A DNA stretch of 64,000 nucleotides from positions 2,480,001 through 2,544,000 of the forward strand of contig NZ_AP024488.1 in NCBI RefSeq assembly GCF_021654575.1, written 5' to 3'. Position 1 is the first letter of the stretch. Every line of letters starts with the position of its first letter. The notes under the pieces were generated by a model. It did not search any database. It was not told the DNA's origin and saw only the letters and a list, made by a program, of their open reading frames with translations. The DNA is from Desulfoluna limicola (GTDB lineage Bacteria > Desulfobacterota > Desulfobacteria > Desulfobacterales > Desulfolunaceae). Both the position numbers and the translations under genes were made by a program. This document shows, one piece after another, positions 62,429 through 64,000 of this stretch.

Positions 62429-63478
62429 ATGAATATTAAAAGCAAAGAAAACAACAGCGTTTCGGAAGTGTGCGACAAAGACGCTGCACAAAGAGATGAT
62501 ATGACCTCTGATACCGACGTCACCGTTGAGGCTCCAAAAAAGAAGGCTCCAAAGAAGAAACCGGCAGCCAAAAAAAAATCCAATCTTCCTGTTCCCAAGG
62601 CGTCCAGCGGCAACGCTGTCACGAAATTCGACCCGCTTCAGAGCTACCTGTCCGAGATCAGCAAATACCGGCTGCTCACCCGTGATGAGGAGATTGAGCT
62701 GGGCATAAGGATCCAGGAACAGGAAGACCCGGATGCCGCATACGAGCTGGTCACAGCAAACCTGCGCCTGGTTGTTAAAATTGCACTGGATTTTCAGCGC
62801 GTCTGGATGCAGAACCTTCTCGACCTTATACAGGAGGGCAACATCGGCCTCATGCAGGCCGTGAGGAAGTTCGACCCCTACAAGAACGTAAAATTCTCCT
62901 ACTATGCCTCTTTCTGGATCAAAGCATACATCCTGAAGTTCATCATGGACAACTGGCGCCTGGTAAAAATCGGCACGACCCAGGGGCAACGAAAACTCTT
63001 CTTTAAGTTGAAGAAAGAGAAACAGAAGCTCATCGAACAGGGATTTGATCCCAAACCCAAGCTTCTCGCCGATCGGCTCGGCGTCTCCCAGAAGGAGATC
63101 ATCGACATGGACCAGCGTCTCGACGGCTGGGATGTCTCGCTGGATGCGCCCCTGAAGGAAGATTCCGACACCGAGCGGATTGAGTTTCTCAATTCCGAAT
63201 CCGACTCGGCGGAAGACCAAGTAGCACGGAAGGAGTTGGAATCGCTTCTCCACAATAAGGTGGAGACATTCAAAAAGGATCTTTCCGAAAGGGAACTGGA
63301 GATCTTCAACTCCCGTATCTTCTCAGAAGACCCCCTCACCCTCCAGGAGATCGGTGAAAAATACAGCATATCCCGGGAACGCGTCCGTCAAATTGAAAAA
63401 AACATCACCCGACGCATGAAGGATTTCTTTCAAAACCAACTTCCCGACTTCCACCTGTACACCGATCAATCCGACTAA
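62429..63478 (+). CDS. rpoH: RNA polymerase sigma factor, RpoH (sigma-32) type
   Basis: A 349-residue alternative sigma factor. An unusual N-terminal tail (about 1-65) rich in Lys, Ala and Pro (EAPKKKAPKKKPAAKKK) precedes region 1.2-2.1 (DPLQSYLSEISKYRLLTRDEEIELG). Region 2.3-2.4 is NLLDLIQEGNIGLMQAVRKFDPYKNVKFSYYASFWIKAYI. The RpoH-box-like motif GTTQGQRKLFFKLKKEK is the mark of sigma-32. Region 4.2 is LTLQEIGEKYSISRERVRQIEKNITRRMKDFF. It would direct the heat-shock regulon. No signal of its own promoter was read; a weak hairpin masks the ribosome-binding site. Confidence 0.9.
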   Translation: MNIKSKENNSVSEVCDKDAAQRDDMTSDTDVTVEAPKKKAPKKKPAAKKKSNLPVPKASSGNAVTKFDPLQSYLSEISKYRLLTRDEEIELGIRIQEQEDPDAAYELVTANLRLVVKIALDFQRVWMQNLLDLIQEGNIGLMQAVRKFDPYKNVKFSYYASFWIKAYILKFIMDNWRLVKIGTTQGQRKLFFKLKKEKQKLIEQGFDPKPKLLADRLGVSQKEIIDMDQRLDGWDVSLDAPLKEDSDTERIEFLNSESDSAEDQVARKELESLLHNKVETFKKDLSERELEIFNSRIFSEDPLTLQEIGEKYSISRERVRQIEKNITRRMKDFFQNQLPDFHLYTDQSD

Positions 63479-63512
63479 CTCCCTTCCTTATAAACACCAT
63501 GGAATGGAATTT

Positions 63513-64000
63513 ATGAAATATCATTCAGCCCTTTCCCCGGGGCTTCGTGCCCCGGTATCCTTTCTTGTCCTGCTTCTGCTTGCCTCCCTTGCTGCCGGTT
63601 GCACCACCCCGGCAAAGGGCGAACTTACCAGGACCTCACCTGATCCGGCCCCCTTTGAGGAGACAGCTGCCGCAGATACGGACGACCCCGCCACCTGGTC
63701 CGGCTACCGCCTCTACCTCGAAGCGATGCTGGCACGCAAAGCCGAGGATTTGGACTCTGCCGCCAAATACCTTGAAATCGCATCAAAAAAAGACCCGTCG
63801 ATCTTGGTTCTCAAACGCGAACTGGCCGTGGTTCACCTTCTTTCCAACGACAAGGAAAAAGCCCTTGATGTGATCAATGGCATCCTCGAGACCACCCCGG
63901 GTGACGCCGATTCCCTCTTGCTGCTGGTGCGTATCCGCCTCTCCGAGCGAAAAGCCGGTGCGGCAGAAGCCCTGCTCGAACAGGTGATCGAAGCGGATCC
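63513..64000 (+). CDS. TPR lipoprotein, 3' end outside the window
   Basis: A partial gene (162 codons seen). The signal sequence with lipobox LAAGC (Cys about 33) is followed by a Pro/Thr-rich linker and TPR repeats: YRLYLEAMLARKAEDLDSAAKYLEIASKKDPS, LVLKRELAVVHLLSNDKEKALDVINGILETTPG, and SLLLLVRIRLSERKAGAAEALLEQVIEADP. The first TPR protein of this kind often assists secretion or envelope assembly; no more can be said. It is 34 nt downstream of rpoH on the same strand and may be co-transcribed. GGAATGGAATTT precedes ATG 63513. Confidence 0.8.
   Translation, partial: MKYHSALSPGLRAPVSFLVLLLLASLAAGCTTPAKGELTRTSPDPAPFEETAAADTDDPATWSGYRLYLEAMLARKAEDLDSAAKYLEIASKKDPSILVLKRELAVVHLLSNDKEKALDVINGILETTPGDADSLLLLVRIRLSERKAGAAEALLEQVIEAD

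Overview
The window reads as chromosome from a Gram-negative, anaerobic, respiring bacterium, most likely a sulfate- or sulfur-metabolising member of the Desulfobacterota (Desulfobacterales). The evidence is a 13-haem periplasmic cytochrome with HybA/HybB-type partners, a DUF3373 outer-membrane porin, a FrnE/DsbA protein with an in-frame UGA and a SECIS-like hairpin, many PAS/CHASE sensor kinases, and sigma-54 regulation. The genus is inference; no rRNA or other marker gene is present.

Layout. 0.1-1.2 kb: a PHP phosphoesterase overlapping a stand-alone HATPase protein. 1.4-4.6 kb: a PAS histidine kinase and a PAS/sigma-54 activator, both on the minus strand. 4.8-11.7 kb: a perfect -24/-12 promoter, then DUF3373 porin, a cytochrome-like protein that has lost its haem motif, a Tat-exported ferredoxin with a membrane anchor, an NrfD/HybB membrane subunit and a 13-haem cytochrome, closed by a terminator. 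This looks like one respiratory module controlled by the divergent activator. 12-17.6 kb: CheR, a small membrane protein, the selenoprotein, DUF4197, and small unknowns. 18.3-27 kb: a CHASE4 hybrid kinase, a DASS (SLC13) carboxylate transporter and a NarL-type two-component pair. 27.5-37 kb: alpha-2-macroglobulin, a TPR protein, aspartate kinase, acetate transporter SatP. 37.7-38.7 kb: a lipoprotein behind a second sigma-54 promoter. 39.3-49.7 kb: a minus-strand cluster of five alpha/beta-hydrolase genes (six hydrolase domains; three genes are exported MetX-like paralogues, one a lipoprotein with two fused hydrolase domains), a porin and an unknown protein. 49.7-53.6 kb: an AT-richer stretch with IS3 debris, a DUF4136 lipoprotein and a DUF362 protein. 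53.6-61.9 kb: AraC regulator, EamA transporter, Sel1 protein, methyltransferase, a tRNA-Arg relic, a membrane protein, DUF1232 and intact tRNA-Arg(UCU). 62.4-64 kb: RpoH with a possible thermosensor leader, then a TPR lipoprotein cut by the window end.

Almost every intergenic space is filled by a mosaic of palindromic repeats whose ends read GCCTCCGGCGGC, pointing away from the flanking genes. Two further MITE-like families are present: a 254-bp one (three copies) and a roughly 105-bp one (three copies). These repeats, the FrnE selenoprotein, the 13-haem module and the exported hydrolase cluster are the most interesting contents.
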